Assembly (NCBI GenBank): GCA_021807065.1
Contig: JAKAPO010000003.1
Location: 1-27,385 of the forward strand
Reading direction: 5' to 3'
DNA from: a bacterium
GTDB taxonomy: Bacteria > Vulcanimicrobiota > Vulcanimicrobiia > Vulcanimicrobiales > Vulcanimicrobiaceae
Length of the DNA stretch: 27,385 bases
The position numbers and the translations under genes were made by a program. Position 1 is the stretch's first letter. Each line of letters begins with the position of its first letter. Shown one piece after another: positions 16,533 to 23,727 of this stretch. A model generated the notes under the pieces. That model was not told the origin of the DNA and searched no databases. It was given only the letters and a program-made list of their open reading frames with translations.

Positions 16533-17564
16533 TCACTTCACTTCGCATAACAGGTACGTCGGCGCCTCCCCGACGACGCGCACGGTCGTCGGAAGCGGCG
16601 CTCGCAGTTGCGAGCGCATGACGATGAACTCGTCGCTTTCGATCGCTTCCCGGCCGAGCGCGGCGGCGATGCGCGCTCGGCCCGGGTGAAGCTCTATGCC
16701 GCTTTTCCGCGCCTTCGGTGAAACGGCGGGGCCTGCGGAGGCGCCTGCGTAGACGTCGTATGCCGGGAGCCCCGTCGCTTCGGCGACCGCGCTCAAGAAA
16801 CTCATCGGCTCGAACCGCTGCTCCGGTCCGATCGAGGCGGCGGTGACCGCGACGACGTGCACGGGTCGCTCGCAGCGCAACCGCAATCGTTCCAGCGCGC
16901 GAAGAGCGGTTCGTCCCGCAAATACCGCAGCCGCCGGCGATGTCACGACGATCTGCCTGCGCTCGCGCGCGCCGACGAGACGATCCACCATCTCGGGCAC
17001 GAGCGCACCGTCGATGTGCAGTGCCGGTTCGCGTTCATCGTAACGGGGAATCCGCAAACGTTCGACGAGCGCACGCACGTCGTCGAGGACCGCCTCCTGC
17101 GTGGGCGCAGCTGCAGCGCCGCAGGCGACGACGATCGCGTCGTCGCCGGTCGCAATTACAGCCAATCGATCGATAGCGCCGTCGATGAGAACGAGATCGC
17201 AATGCCGGCGCAGCTCGTGCACCGCCGCCCGAAGTGCCGACGCTGTGGGCGGACCGAGTAACTCGTAGTATCGTTCTTTCTCGACGGCTTCCAATGCGAG
17301 CGGCGTCCCGAACTCTGATGCGGTTGCGACCCACGTCCCCGGGTAGAGCAAAAGACGCGGTTTGGCATTTCCGAAGACGGCGTCTATCGCTTCTCCATCG
17401 TAGCCCGCACTCACCAACCCCACGCGAACGCCCTGCTCGTACGCGGCCTCGTAGATCGCCCGCATCGTTACCGTCTTGCCGACATTCTTTGCGATGCCGA
17501 CGATTGCCACCGATGAAAGTCCGGATGCGCGGACGTGCTCGAGGAGTGCGGCGCCTACGCGCAA
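16533..17564 (-). CDS. P-loop protein resembling KamB (lysine 5,6-aminomutase reactivase subunit)
   Basis: 343 residues. The frame can be opened further to a TTG at 17588, but TTG 17564 is chosen because a perfect AGGAGG lies six bases before it (17571-17576). A Walker A loop is clear in VGIAKNVGKT (about 23-31). VSAGYDGEAIDAVFGNAKPRL, PGTWVATASEF and LVLIDGAIDR follow, the order I recall for KamB/OraX-type proteins found beside B12-dependent lysine 5,6- or ornithine 4,5-aminomutases. These are thought to help reactivate the aminomutase by exchanging damaged cobalamin. The Kce-family gene directly downstream is the expected companion in lysine degradation. The aminomutase genes themselves are not in the window. 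The family assignment is from memory of motifs, so another P-loop role remains possible. Confidence 0.6.
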   Translation of the reverse strand: MRVGAALLEHVRASGLSSVAIVGIAKNVGKTVTMRAIYEAAYEQGVRVGLVSAGYDGEAIDAVFGNAKPRLLLYPGTWVATASEFGTPLALEAVEKERYYELLGPPTASALRAAVHELRRHCDLVLIDGAIDRLAVIATGDDAIVVACGAAAAPTQEAVLDDVRALVERLRIPRYDEREPALHIDGALVPEMVDRLVGARERRQIVVTSPAAAVFAGRTALRALERLRLRCERPVHVVAVTAASIGPEQRFEPMSFLSAVAEATGLPAYDVYAGASAGPAVSPKARKSGIELHPGRARIAAALGREAIESDEFIVMRSQLRAPLPTTVRVVGEAPTYLLCEVK

Positions 17565-17570
17565 AGGATG

Positions 17571-17576
17571 CCTCCT
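17571..17576 (-). promoter_or_regulatory. Strong Shine-Dalgarno fixing the KamB-like start
   Basis: AGGAGG on the minus strand, six bases before TTG 17564. It argues against the longer TTG 17588 start, which would place this sequence inside the coding region. Confidence 0.75.
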
Positions 17577-17607
17577 GCCGCGGCGCAAAGGGCGACGCTG
17601 GATGGCG

Positions 17608-17985
17608 TTATGCAGGGAGAAGGGTTGCGACGGCGTTGCGCAGTTGCGTGAGCGTAAACGGTTTGTTCAAGAAGAGGTCGGCTCCCGCGCTTTTCGCGCG
17701 CTCCATTACGATCGACGCGTGGCCGCTGATCATGAGAATCGGCGTGCGGCACGACTCCTTGTTCGAACGGATGCGCTCGATCAAGTCGAGGCCGGAGAGT
17801 CCCGGGAGCATGAAGTCGCAGATGATCACGTCGAAGGGGCCGTCGCGTTCGATCGTCGTTGCCGCGCTCTCGGCGTCCGGACACATCGTAATTTCGTACG
17901 GACCCCGCCGCAGAACCGTGCCGATGAGCATGCAGATCGCGGGATCGTCGTCCGCAACCAGGACCCTCCAACTGCGATGCTCCAC
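17608..17985 (-). CDS. Single-domain response regulator (CheY-like receiver)
   Basis: 125 residues, receiver domain only. VLVADDDPAI supplies the acidic pair, VIICDFMLPG the phospho-acceptor Asp, MISGH the conserved Ser position, and LNKPF the conserved Lys. There is no DNA-binding or enzymatic output domain, so it would signal by protein contact, as in phosphorelays or motility control. The start is GTG 17985; no ATG is available in frame before the first strand. It is the first gene of the minus-strand group leading to the KamB-like, BKACE and permease genes, with a 43-base gap, so common transcription is possible but a functional link is unclear. No kinase is near. Confidence 0.9.
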   Translation of the reverse strand: MEHRSWRVLVADDDPAICMLIGTVLRRGPYEITMCPDAESAATTIERDGPFDVIICDFMLPGLSGLDLIERIRSNKESCRTPILMISGHASIVMERAKSAGADLFLNKPFTLTQLRNAVATLLPA

Positions 17986-18055
17986 CCGCGCGCCATTCGC
18001 CGCATTCCGTCGTCTGCCTCGCGCCTCCGTGTCGTCCTACGGTAAACTTTGAGTC

Positions 18056-18796
18056 ATGGGCCGTAAGGAACCGGGCCTCCTCTTCCCGCTCTTTGCCGCG
18101 CTGCTCGTCGCAGCCGTGGCGGCACCGGTTCTCTCAGTTCTCTTCTCGGTGGCACCGGCGAGCGTCGTCGACGCGTTCCGTAGCGAAGACGTGCGCGACG
18201 CGGTGCGCATCTCGCTCGTCGCGTCGCTGAGCGCGACGGTCCTCGCGACCGTTCTCGGCGTTCCCGCCGGATACGCGCTCGCACACGCATCTGCACGAGT
18301 GCGCACGGCTGCGCTTTTCGTACTCGCGCTGCCACTTGCGTTTCCGCCGGTTGCATCGGGGATCATGCTGCTTTCGCTCTTCGGCAACACGCCGGTCCCG
18401 GATTCGTTGCTCGGCGTCATCGCCGCGGAGTTTTTCGTCTCCGGAGCGTTCGTCGCGATTGCATCGATGGCGGCCTTTGCCGCGCTCGACCCGATCTATG
18501 CCGATGCCGCGCGAACGCTCGGCGCCGGCGAGTGGCGGATTTTCAGGCGGATAGCACTTCCCGCCGCCTCGACCAATATTGCGGCGGGTATCGCCTTTGC
18601 GTGGCTTCGCGCTATCGGCGAGTATGGCGCGACGAGCATCGTCGCCTACCACCCCACATCGCTCCCGATCGCGCTCTACGTAACGCTGTCCGCCTCCGGC
18701 GTCCGCGCCGCCCTTGCGCTCTGCTACGGTTTCGTCGTGCTCGCCGCAATCGTCATCGGCGCACAGTGGTTTTTGCGCCGCCGCGTCGTATCGTAG
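18056..18796 (+). CDS. ABC transporter permease, molybdate/tungstate (ModB)-like
   Basis: 246 residues with about six hydrophobic segments. The EAA-type loop reads DAARTLGAGEWRIFRRIALPAA, followed by WLRAIGEYGATSIVAYHP and SLPIALYV. This arrangement is closest to ModB/WtpB-type permeases (their LGEFGAT equivalent), though sulfate and thiamine permeases are related. It would form the inner-membrane channel of an importer. No ATP-binding or periplasmic binding-protein gene is beside it, so the substrate is not determined and the partners must be elsewhere. It is divergent from the response regulator, with 70 bases between the two starts, and is followed after 6 bases by proline dehydrogenase. 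The ATG at 18056 has only a weak GAG upstream. Confidence 0.85.
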   Translation: MGRKEPGLLFPLFAALLVAAVAAPVLSVLFSVAPASVVDAFRSEDVRDAVRISLVASLSATVLATVLGVPAGYALAHASARVRTAALFVLALPLAFPPVASGIMLLSLFGNTPVPDSLLGVIAAEFFVSGAFVAIASMAAFAALDPIYADAARTLGAGEWRIFRRIALPAASTNIAAGIAFAWLRAIGEYGATSIVAYHPTSLPIALYVTLSASGVRAALALCYGFVVLAAIVIGAQWFLRRRVVS

Positions 18797-18802
18797 GCCG
18801 CG

Positions 18803-19648
18803 ATGCTGGAGAGACTGGCGAGGCGATTCGTCGCGGGGCAGGCCGTGGATGCGGCGATCGCGGCGGTGCGCCGCATCAATGGCATGGGCATGACGGCATC
18901 GCTCGACTTCTTGGGCGAGGACGTACTCGATCGAGCGACCGCAACGAAGACGGCTCAGATGTACCTGTCGATGCTGGACGCGATTGCAGTTTCACGCGTG
19001 CAGAGCAACGTTTCGGTGAAGTTGACGGCGATCGGCCTGCTCATCGATGAAGAGTTCGCGCTCGAGAATCTCCTGCGCATTCTCGAGCGCGCGCAGAGCA
19101 ATCCAGATCCGCTCGTGCGTATCGATATGGAAGGCAGCGCGGTCACCGAACGGACGCTGGCGGTCTTCGAGCGAGCATTCGCCCGCCGTCCGAACGTCGG
19201 CATCGTCCTCCAAGCGATGCTCAAACGCACACCCGGCGATCTCGAACGCGCGATCGATTTGGGTGCGCGCGTGCGGCTCTGCAAAGGCGCATACAAAGAG
19301 CCGGCCGCAATCGCCTACCAGGAGATGGCGGAAATTCGCTCGCAGTATCTGCGGCTCGCCGAGGTCTTACTCGTGCGCGGTAGCTATCCCGGTATCGCGA
19401 CGCACGATCGCCGGCTCATCGCCCGGATTAAAGAGATCGTCGCGCGCGACGCGATCGCGAGCGATCGCTTCGAATTTCAGATGCTCTACGGATGCCGGCC
19501 GCGACTGCAGAAGCAGCTCGTCGACGAAGGTTACCGCATGCGTGTCTACGTGCCGTTTGGCACGCATTGGGCAAGCTATTTCTACCGCCGCGTAGCAGAA
19601 CGCCGCGAGAACGCGTTCTTCGCGCTCTCGTCGATTTTCAGCAGATAA
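18803..19648 (+). CDS. Proline dehydrogenase, monofunctional
   Basis: 281 residues, the size of the stand-alone FAD enzyme rather than the bifunctional PutA. It oxidises L-proline to delta-1-pyrroline-5-carboxylate. The expected motifs appear in order: VSVKLTAIG, VRIDMEG, IVLQAMLKRT, RLCKGAYKEP, IATHDRRLI, EFQMLYGCR and RVYVPFGTHWASYFYRRVAE (flavin and substrate-binding segments of the TIM barrel). P5C dehydrogenase is not in the window. The start follows the permease stop by 6 bases, and the stop overlaps the dtd start as TAATG, so the three genes form one apparent transcription unit. The gene symbol may be putA or prodh depending on convention, so none is given. Confidence 0.95.
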   Translation: MLERLARRFVAGQAVDAAIAAVRRINGMGMTASLDFLGEDVLDRATATKTAQMYLSMLDAIAVSRVQSNVSVKLTAIGLLIDEEFALENLLRILERAQSNPDPLVRIDMEGSAVTERTLAVFERAFARRPNVGIVLQAMLKRTPGDLERAIDLGARVRLCKGAYKEPAAIAYQEMAEIRSQYLRLAEVLLVRGSYPGIATHDRRLIARIKEIVARDAIASDRFEFQMLYGCRPRLQKQLVDEGYRMRVYVPFGTHWASYFYRRVAERRENAFFALSSIFSR

Positions 19649-20088
19649 TGCGCGCCGTGGTCCAGCGCGTCTCGCGAGCGCGCGTCAGCGTCGCAGGCCG
19701 CGTCGCCGGAGAGATCGGGCCGGGACTCGCCGTGCTGCTCGGCGTTCACGTCGGCGACGAAGAGCGCGACGCACGCTGGATGGCCGAGAAGGTTGCGAAC
19801 TTGCGCATCTTTCGCGACGACGAAGGATTGATGAACCGATCGGTGCTCGAAACGGGTGGTGCCGTCTTGCTCGTCTCGCAATTCACCCTTTACGGCGACG
19901 CGCGCAAGGGCCGCCGGCCGTCCTTCATCGAGGCGGCGAAAGAGCCGCTCGCAAGCGCGCTCTACGGAAAGGCGGGCACGATGCTGGAGGCGCTGGGCCT
20001 GCGCGTCGCCTACGGGGAATTCGGCGCGATGATGGACGTAGAGCTCGTCAACGAAGGCCCCGTCACCATTATCCTCGACTCACGCTAG
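19648..20088 (+). CDS. dtd: D-aminoacyl-tRNA deacylase
   Basis: 146 residues, exactly the usual DTD length. It hydrolyses D-amino acids wrongly attached to tRNA (and glycine from tRNA-Ala) in the cytoplasm. The start MRAVVQRVSRARVSV, the catalytic-pocket motif SQFTLYGDARKGRRPSF and the Gly-cisPro motif in NEGPVTIILDS are all present. The ATG is chosen by homology and because it overlaps the proline dehydrogenase stop (TAATG); the frame is open upstream but that part belongs to the proline dehydrogenase region. Nothing in the sequence links it functionally to proline degradation. Confidence 0.97.
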   Translation: MRAVVQRVSRARVSVAGRVAGEIGPGLAVLLGVHVGDEERDARWMAEKVANLRIFRDDEGLMNRSVLETGGAVLLVSQFTLYGDARKGRRPSFIEAAKEPLASALYGKAGTMLEALGLRVAYGEFGAMMDVELVNEGPVTIILDSR

Positions 20089-20144
20089 CACTAGGAACCT
20101 AGCGGGAGCGAGCACTTGCCGCGAGACGCTTCCCTCGACGTCGC

Positions 20145-21770
20145 TCAGCGCTGATGCGCTTCGTTCGCTCGGGATGACAGTGGCTCGCTCGCTGATGGGG
20201 AAATCCCGAGTCCGCAGGACACCGGAAGCGATCTCCATCTGTCGTAGGTGGCCCTGGAGGGGCCATGGTGTGCTCGGGATGACGGTGGCTCGCTCGGGAT
20301 GACGACGTCGGGGATGCGTTCGATGCGGATGACGCGGTCCGACTCGATGAGGCGACCGAGGACATCGAAGCCGCTGGTCACTTCGCCGAAGACGGTGAAG
20401 TCGCGATCGAGGTGGAGTTGCGGCGAGAGCGTGATGTAGTACTGCGCGCCGGCCGAGTCGCGAATAGCATGGGCGTGCGGCGGATTCGTGTAGTTCAGGC
20501 CCATCGAGATGACATAGCTGCCCTGCATGAGTGGATTCTCTTCCGACGGGATCGAGTATCCGGCGTCACCGTTGCCGTTGTCATTGCGGTCGCCTGTCTG
20601 TACGACGAAGTCAGGGACGATGCGGAACCAGCGATTGTGGCTGTAGTAGCCGCGGGCTGCGAGATTGAGGAAGTTTTCGACCGTGAGCGGCGCCCATTCG
20701 GGAAAGAGCACGACGTAGATGTTGCCTTTCGTCGTCACGATGCGCACGCGCGGATTCGGCCCGGGCGCCGGCCCATTCATTGCGGCGGCGCTCGTCGGGT
20801 CGATCTGCGGTTCGAGGATCGCGCGCGCCGCGGTCGGACGCACGCGCGGGCCAGGTTTCATCGGAATGACGGGCAGGCTCCGGAGCGGATCGGGTTGCGG
20901 CGGCGGAACGTGCACGAATGACGGAATGCGCGTCCAATGCTGCGTCAGCGGTTTGCCTTGCAGGATACGAGTGGTTTCCACCGCCTGCTCTTGGACGCGC
21001 CACGACGGATCGTTCAGCAACGGCCGCACCAACCGAATATCCGCAGCGTCGCCGCGATTGCCGAACGCGCGCACCGCCTCGATGCGGACGACTTCGTCGG
21101 GGTTCTTCAACTCGCGTGCGAGGAAACGGTGCGGTACTGCTTTCGCGTACCCACGAAAGATGCTCCACATCGCAAAGCGGCGGACGTGCAGCGAGGAGTC
21201 GGTGTCCACCGTTCTCACGAGATTGCGCGCAACCTCGGGCGCTTGCGCCGTGCTCTTCCAAGACTCGAGCGCCGCTGCGGCACGCGCGCGTACAGCCGCG
21301 TCCGCGTCCCTTCGGAGCAGAGCAACGATTCGCGCGGCAACGTGGCGCTCCGCCGCAGCACCGAATCGGCTCGCGCGCTGGTAGCGGTCGGCTGCATCCA
21401 GCGCCGCGGCTCTCACGGCGCCGTTCGGATCGAGTAGAGCATCGCTTATCGCCGCTGCCTCACGCCCGCTTGCGATGAGGCCGATCCCGTAGACAGCCAG
21501 TGCGCGCACCGCCGGGCGCGAATCGTGCAGATTCCCGGCGAGAAGCGCATCCCCGGCTGGTTGCTTCGTCCTCCCGATCGCGAGAGCGGCCCGCGCAGCC
21601 AGGCGCTCGTCAGGGCTGGCAAGGTCGGCGGCTAGGGTACCATCCCCAAGTGAACGCGCCTGCTCGAAGCTCAATAATCGCCGAAAAGCCCCGGAAGGGG
21701 CTGCAGCCAGTAGGCAGGCGGCGAGCCCTCCAAAGAGCGCTTTTCGTAGCAAGCCGAGGGTCCGCGACAT
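20145..21770 (-). CDS. Exported HEAT-repeat/cyclophilin-type peptidyl-prolyl isomerase fusion
   Basis: 541 residues from ATG 21770, preceded by AAGGGAAG; a TTG at 21794 is in frame but unsupported. Residues 1-28 are a signal peptide (ALFGGLAACLLAAAPSGA). About 40-280 are helical HEAT-like repeats (AARAALAIGRTKQPAGDALLA and similar). A Pro-rich linker (about 285-340) leads to a cyclophilin domain at about 341-490: VTTKGNIYVVLFPEWAPLTV, NRWFRIVPDFVVQTGD with the catalytic Arg, SAGAQYYITLSPQLHLD and FTVFGEVTSGFDVL. It should catalyse prolyl isomerisation in the periplasm, with the HEAT part binding partners. The last 52 residues, after the domain ends, are encoded by repeat-containing DNA (20148-20303) and look unlike protein-coding sequence, so the ancestral stop was probably earlier. 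It is convergent with dtd. Confidence 0.9.
   Translation of the reverse strand: MSRTLGLLRKALFGGLAACLLAAAPSGAFRRLLSFEQARSLGDGTLAADLASPDERLAARAALAIGRTKQPAGDALLAGNLHDSRPAVRALAVYGIGLIASGREAAAISDALLDPNGAVRAAALDAADRYQRASRFGAAAERHVAARIVALLRRDADAAVRARAAAALESWKSTAQAPEVARNLVRTVDTDSSLHVRRFAMWSIFRGYAKAVPHRFLARELKNPDEVVRIEAVRAFGNRGDAADIRLVRPLLNDPSWRVQEQAVETTRILQGKPLTQHWTRIPSFVHVPPPQPDPLRSLPVIPMKPGPRVRPTAARAILEPQIDPTSAAAMNGPAPGPNPRVRIVTTKGNIYVVLFPEWAPLTVENFLNLAARGYYSHNRWFRIVPDFVVQTGDRNDNGNGDAGYSIPSEENPLMQGSYVISMGLNYTNPPHAHAIRDSAGAQYYITLSPQLHLDRDFTVFGEVTSGFDVLGRLIESDRVIRIERIPDVVIPSEPPSSRAHHGPSRATYDRWRSLPVSCGLGISPSASEPLSSRANEAHQR
20166..20303. repeat. Dispersed-type repeat with three GCTCGGGATGAC copies
   Basis: Exact copies of GCTCGGGATGAC occur at 20167-20178, 20272-20283 and 20292-20303. 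The first and second are followed by RGTGGCTCGCTCG (R is A or G). The reverse complement reads GTCATCCCGAGC, a core I remember from dispersed intergenic repeats in several soil-dwelling phyla. Here it forms the 3' end of the cyclophilin gene. Confidence 0.8.
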
Positions 21771-21878
21771 CGCTCTTCCCTTCAAAGCAAACAATCGGGG
21801 CCGAACCTACGTTCTAATATTGGAGCTTTTGCCGACCCACCCCCGGCGCAACTATCAGGAACACCACAGGTACACATT
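21771..21878. promoter_or_regulatory. Divergent intergenic region between the cyclophilin and KGG genes
   Basis: This 108-base region must drive both genes. It contains an AT-rich island with TAATAT at 21815-21820, a possible plus-strand -10 element for the KGG gene. No convincing -35 is visible at the standard distance. The call is weak. Confidence 0.3.
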
Positions 21879-22220
21879 ATGGCACTAGACCCACAGACCC
21901 CTAAACCACGCGAAACGGGCCTCTCGGTCCGCGAAGCCGGGCAGAAAGGCGGCCAGACCGTGAAGAAAAAGTACGGTCCGGAATTCTACGAGCAGATCGG
22001 CCGAAAAGGAGGCTTGGCCACGAAGCGGGCACACGGCCACGGCTTCTACGAGCAGATCGGCAAGAAAGGCGGAAAGAAGGGCGGCGAGGCCACGCGCGAT
22101 CGCTACGGCCCTGACTTCTATGAACGGATCGGACAAAAAGGCGGGCAGCGAGTCAAGCAACTCATCGAAGAGGGCAAACGCGCTGCATTGGCCGCCGAGG
22201 CGGAGAAACGCGCAAGCTAA
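21879..22220 (+). CDS. KGG-repeat stress-type protein
   Basis: 113 residues, very hydrophilic and lysine/glycine rich. It is built from repeats of the form YGPEFYEQIGRKGG: about 33-46, a variant at about 52-65 and YGPDFYERIGQKGG at about 77-90, each ended by KGG. An N-terminal SVREAGQKGG half-unit and a KKGGKKGG doublet add to it. This matches the bacterial KGG motif family (PF10685, stress-induced), which resembles general-stress protein GsiB and plant group-1 LEA proteins and is thought to be intrinsically disordered. Its role is probably protection under desiccation or other stress in the cytoplasm. The end (KQLIEEGKRAALAAEAEKRAS) is helical. A short AGGT before the ATG is a modest ribosome site. 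Confidence 0.92.
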   Translation: MALDPQTPKPRETGLSVREAGQKGGQTVKKKYGPEFYEQIGRKGGLATKRAHGHGFYEQIGKKGGKKGGEATRDRYGPDFYERIGQKGGQRVKQLIEEGKRAALAAEAEKRAS

Positions 22221-22980
22221 GAGCCTTGTAATCGCGGCACTCGCCGCATCCGTTCTCGCCCTGCCGCTTGTCGAATCGGCGGCAGCGCTCCCGGTTGCGC
22301 GAACCCCTCGTCCTCATGCAACGCCGTCGCCGTCGCCGATTCCCGCGACGGCGACGACGGTTCCGTTCGGCACGCAAGTGCTCTTCGTGCTCGACGATAC
22401 GCTCTCGTCGTCCGCCGACAAGACCGGCGACGTCATTCGCATGCATCTGAAGGATCCGCTCGTCGTCGGCGGTCACGTGCTTGCCGCTGCCGGCACGCCG
22501 GCATCGCTCTTGATCGTCGACACGTCGGCGGCACAAATCTTGGACACGTACGGCTTCATCGATATCTTCGTTCCTCCGCTCAAGCTGAGCGATGGGCGCG
22601 AAATTCCGCTGGGCGTCGATGCAACGCGGTTGCGACCACGAGATACCGCCGGTCACGAATCGACCGTTGCGATCGAAGACACGATCGCCGATATCGTGGT
22701 CCCCTATGCGGGACTGTTTCAGATTTTCCGCAAGGGGCGCAACTTCGTCTTGCATCCGGGCGCCGAGTTGCGGGTACATCTCGACGCGACGCTATCGGCT
22801 ACGCCACGCGGCATCGCCATTGAGACGCCGCCACCTCTTGTCCCCTCGACCGAGACTCCGGCTCCTGCGTTTCAGCCGTTGCCGCTCGCGCAGCCCATGC
22901 CCCCGCCGCCTCCGCCGCCGACCGTAGCACCTCCGCCAGCCACCGTTTCCCCATCAACGCCTACATTGCACCCAACGTAG
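22120..22980 (+). CDS. Secreted protein of unknown function with proline-rich C-terminus
   Basis: I do not recognise the family. The only ATG, GTG or TTG upstream of the hydrophobic segment is ATG 22120, which overlaps the KGG gene by 101 bases in another frame and has no Shine-Dalgarno. A non-standard start closer to the signal peptide is possible. A signal peptide is clear (LVIAALAASVLALPLVESAAA, about 36-56, split here as hydrophobic core and Ala-rich cleavage region). A Pro/Thr/Ser linker leads to a beta-rich domain (about 83-225; VLFVLDDTLSSSADKTGD, LKDPLVVGGHVLAAAGTPA, DGREIPLGVD). The tail from about 235 is Pro-rich (PMPPPPPPPTVAPPPATV). The domain resembles surface-exposed ligand or barrel proteins only in general composition. 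The next gene starts 14 bases later with a strong ribosome site. Confidence 0.75.
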   Translation: MNGSDKKAGSESSNSSKRANALHWPPRRRNAQAKSLVIAALAASVLALPLVESAAALPVARTPRPHATPSPSPIPATATTVPFGTQVLFVLDDTLSSSADKTGDVIRMHLKDPLVVGGHVLAAAGTPASLLIVDTSAAQILDTYGFIDIFVPPLKLSDGREIPLGVDATRLRPRDTAGHESTVAIEDTIADIVVPYAGLFQIFRKGRNFVLHPGAELRVHLDATLSATPRGIAIETPPPLVPSTETPAPAFQPLPLAQPMPPPPPPPTVAPPPATVSPSTPTLHPT

Positions 22981-22982
22981 AT

Positions 22983-22989
22983 AAGGAGG
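22983..22989 (+). promoter_or_regulatory. Consensus ribosome binding site fixing a GTG start
   Basis: AAGGAGG, followed after five bases by GTG 22995. It sets the start of the His/Trp-rich secreted protein and is much stronger than the site of the preceding overlapping gene. Confidence 0.85.
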
Positions 22990-22994
22990 TTTCA

Positions 22995-23651
22995 GTGATC
23001 GTCCGTTCCATCGGTGCCACGCTTGCACTCGCACTCCTCACGAGCGTTGCTATGGCAGCCGCTCTTTCGGGTAAACCGCAGCCGTCTGAAGTCGCTTTCG
23101 TGACGCACATCCAGCACACGCTGATGACCAAGTACCCAACGGCGCAAGACGCGATCAACGCCGGTTACTTCCGCTACACCAACGAAGACGATACCGGCGC
23201 GATCAGCTACGCGAACCTGCACTGGACGTCAACGGATTGGGACCACCCAAGCCAACTCTGGTACGACGCCCACGGCAATCTGCTCGGCGCCGATTTCTCC
23301 GAGCCGTATGTCGCAGGCAAACCCCCTTCGCTCTGGGGAGTCAATCCGAGGCGCTGGGTCCACATTCCCGAGCACGTTCACTACGTGCTGGCCGGTGCTA
23401 TGGGCCTCCAAGGTTTCGAGCACGCGGTTCACGCGTCGGCATTCACTGCAGCCGGCGGGAATCTCGCGGATCCGCAGGCGGCAACGCTGGTGAAGATGGG
23501 CCGCGTGACCTCCGCATCGCAGATCGCGCATATCTTCACCTTCCCGAACATCTGGGATCTCATCGTTTGGGTGAAACCGAATCCCAGCGGCGCCTTCGCC
23601 GAAAAAAATCCACTCGTGCATCCAAGCTCGAGCGGCGGCATGTCGATGTAA
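22995..23651 (+). CDS. Secreted His/Trp-rich protein of unknown function
   Basis: 218 residues starting at GTG 22995, fixed by a perfect AAGGAGG (22983-22989) five bases upstream. A signal peptide is evident (IGATLALALLTSVAMAAALS). The mature part is rich in His and Trp: VTHIQHTLMTKYPTAQDAI, NLHWTSTDWDHPSQLWYDAHG, HIPEHVHYVL and GFEHAVHASAF. Clustered His residues could bind a metal or haem, but no known metal motif is complete and there is no CxxCH. I cannot name the family. It is directly downstream of the Pro-rich secreted protein gene and probably in the same transcript. Confidence 0.8.
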   Translation: MIVRSIGATLALALLTSVAMAAALSGKPQPSEVAFVTHIQHTLMTKYPTAQDAINAGYFRYTNEDDTGAISYANLHWTSTDWDHPSQLWYDAHGNLLGADFSEPYVAGKPPSLWGVNPRRWVHIPEHVHYVLAGAMGLQGFEHAVHASAFTAAGGNLADPQAATLVKMGRVTSASQIAHIFTFPNIWDLIVWVKPNPSGAFAEKNPLVHPSSSGGMSM

Positions 23652-23727
23652 TAATGCCGAAGAGGGCTTTATTTCGATTCAGGCCGCGGAGCCGAGCGGG
23701 CGAAGTTTACTGAAGAGAACCCCCCCT

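Noticed and set aside
23652..23727. Shared terminator between the secreted protein gene and rpoD (convergent)
   Set aside because: CCGC/GCGG and GC-rich segments are present, but no stem with a proper T-run could be found in either direction.
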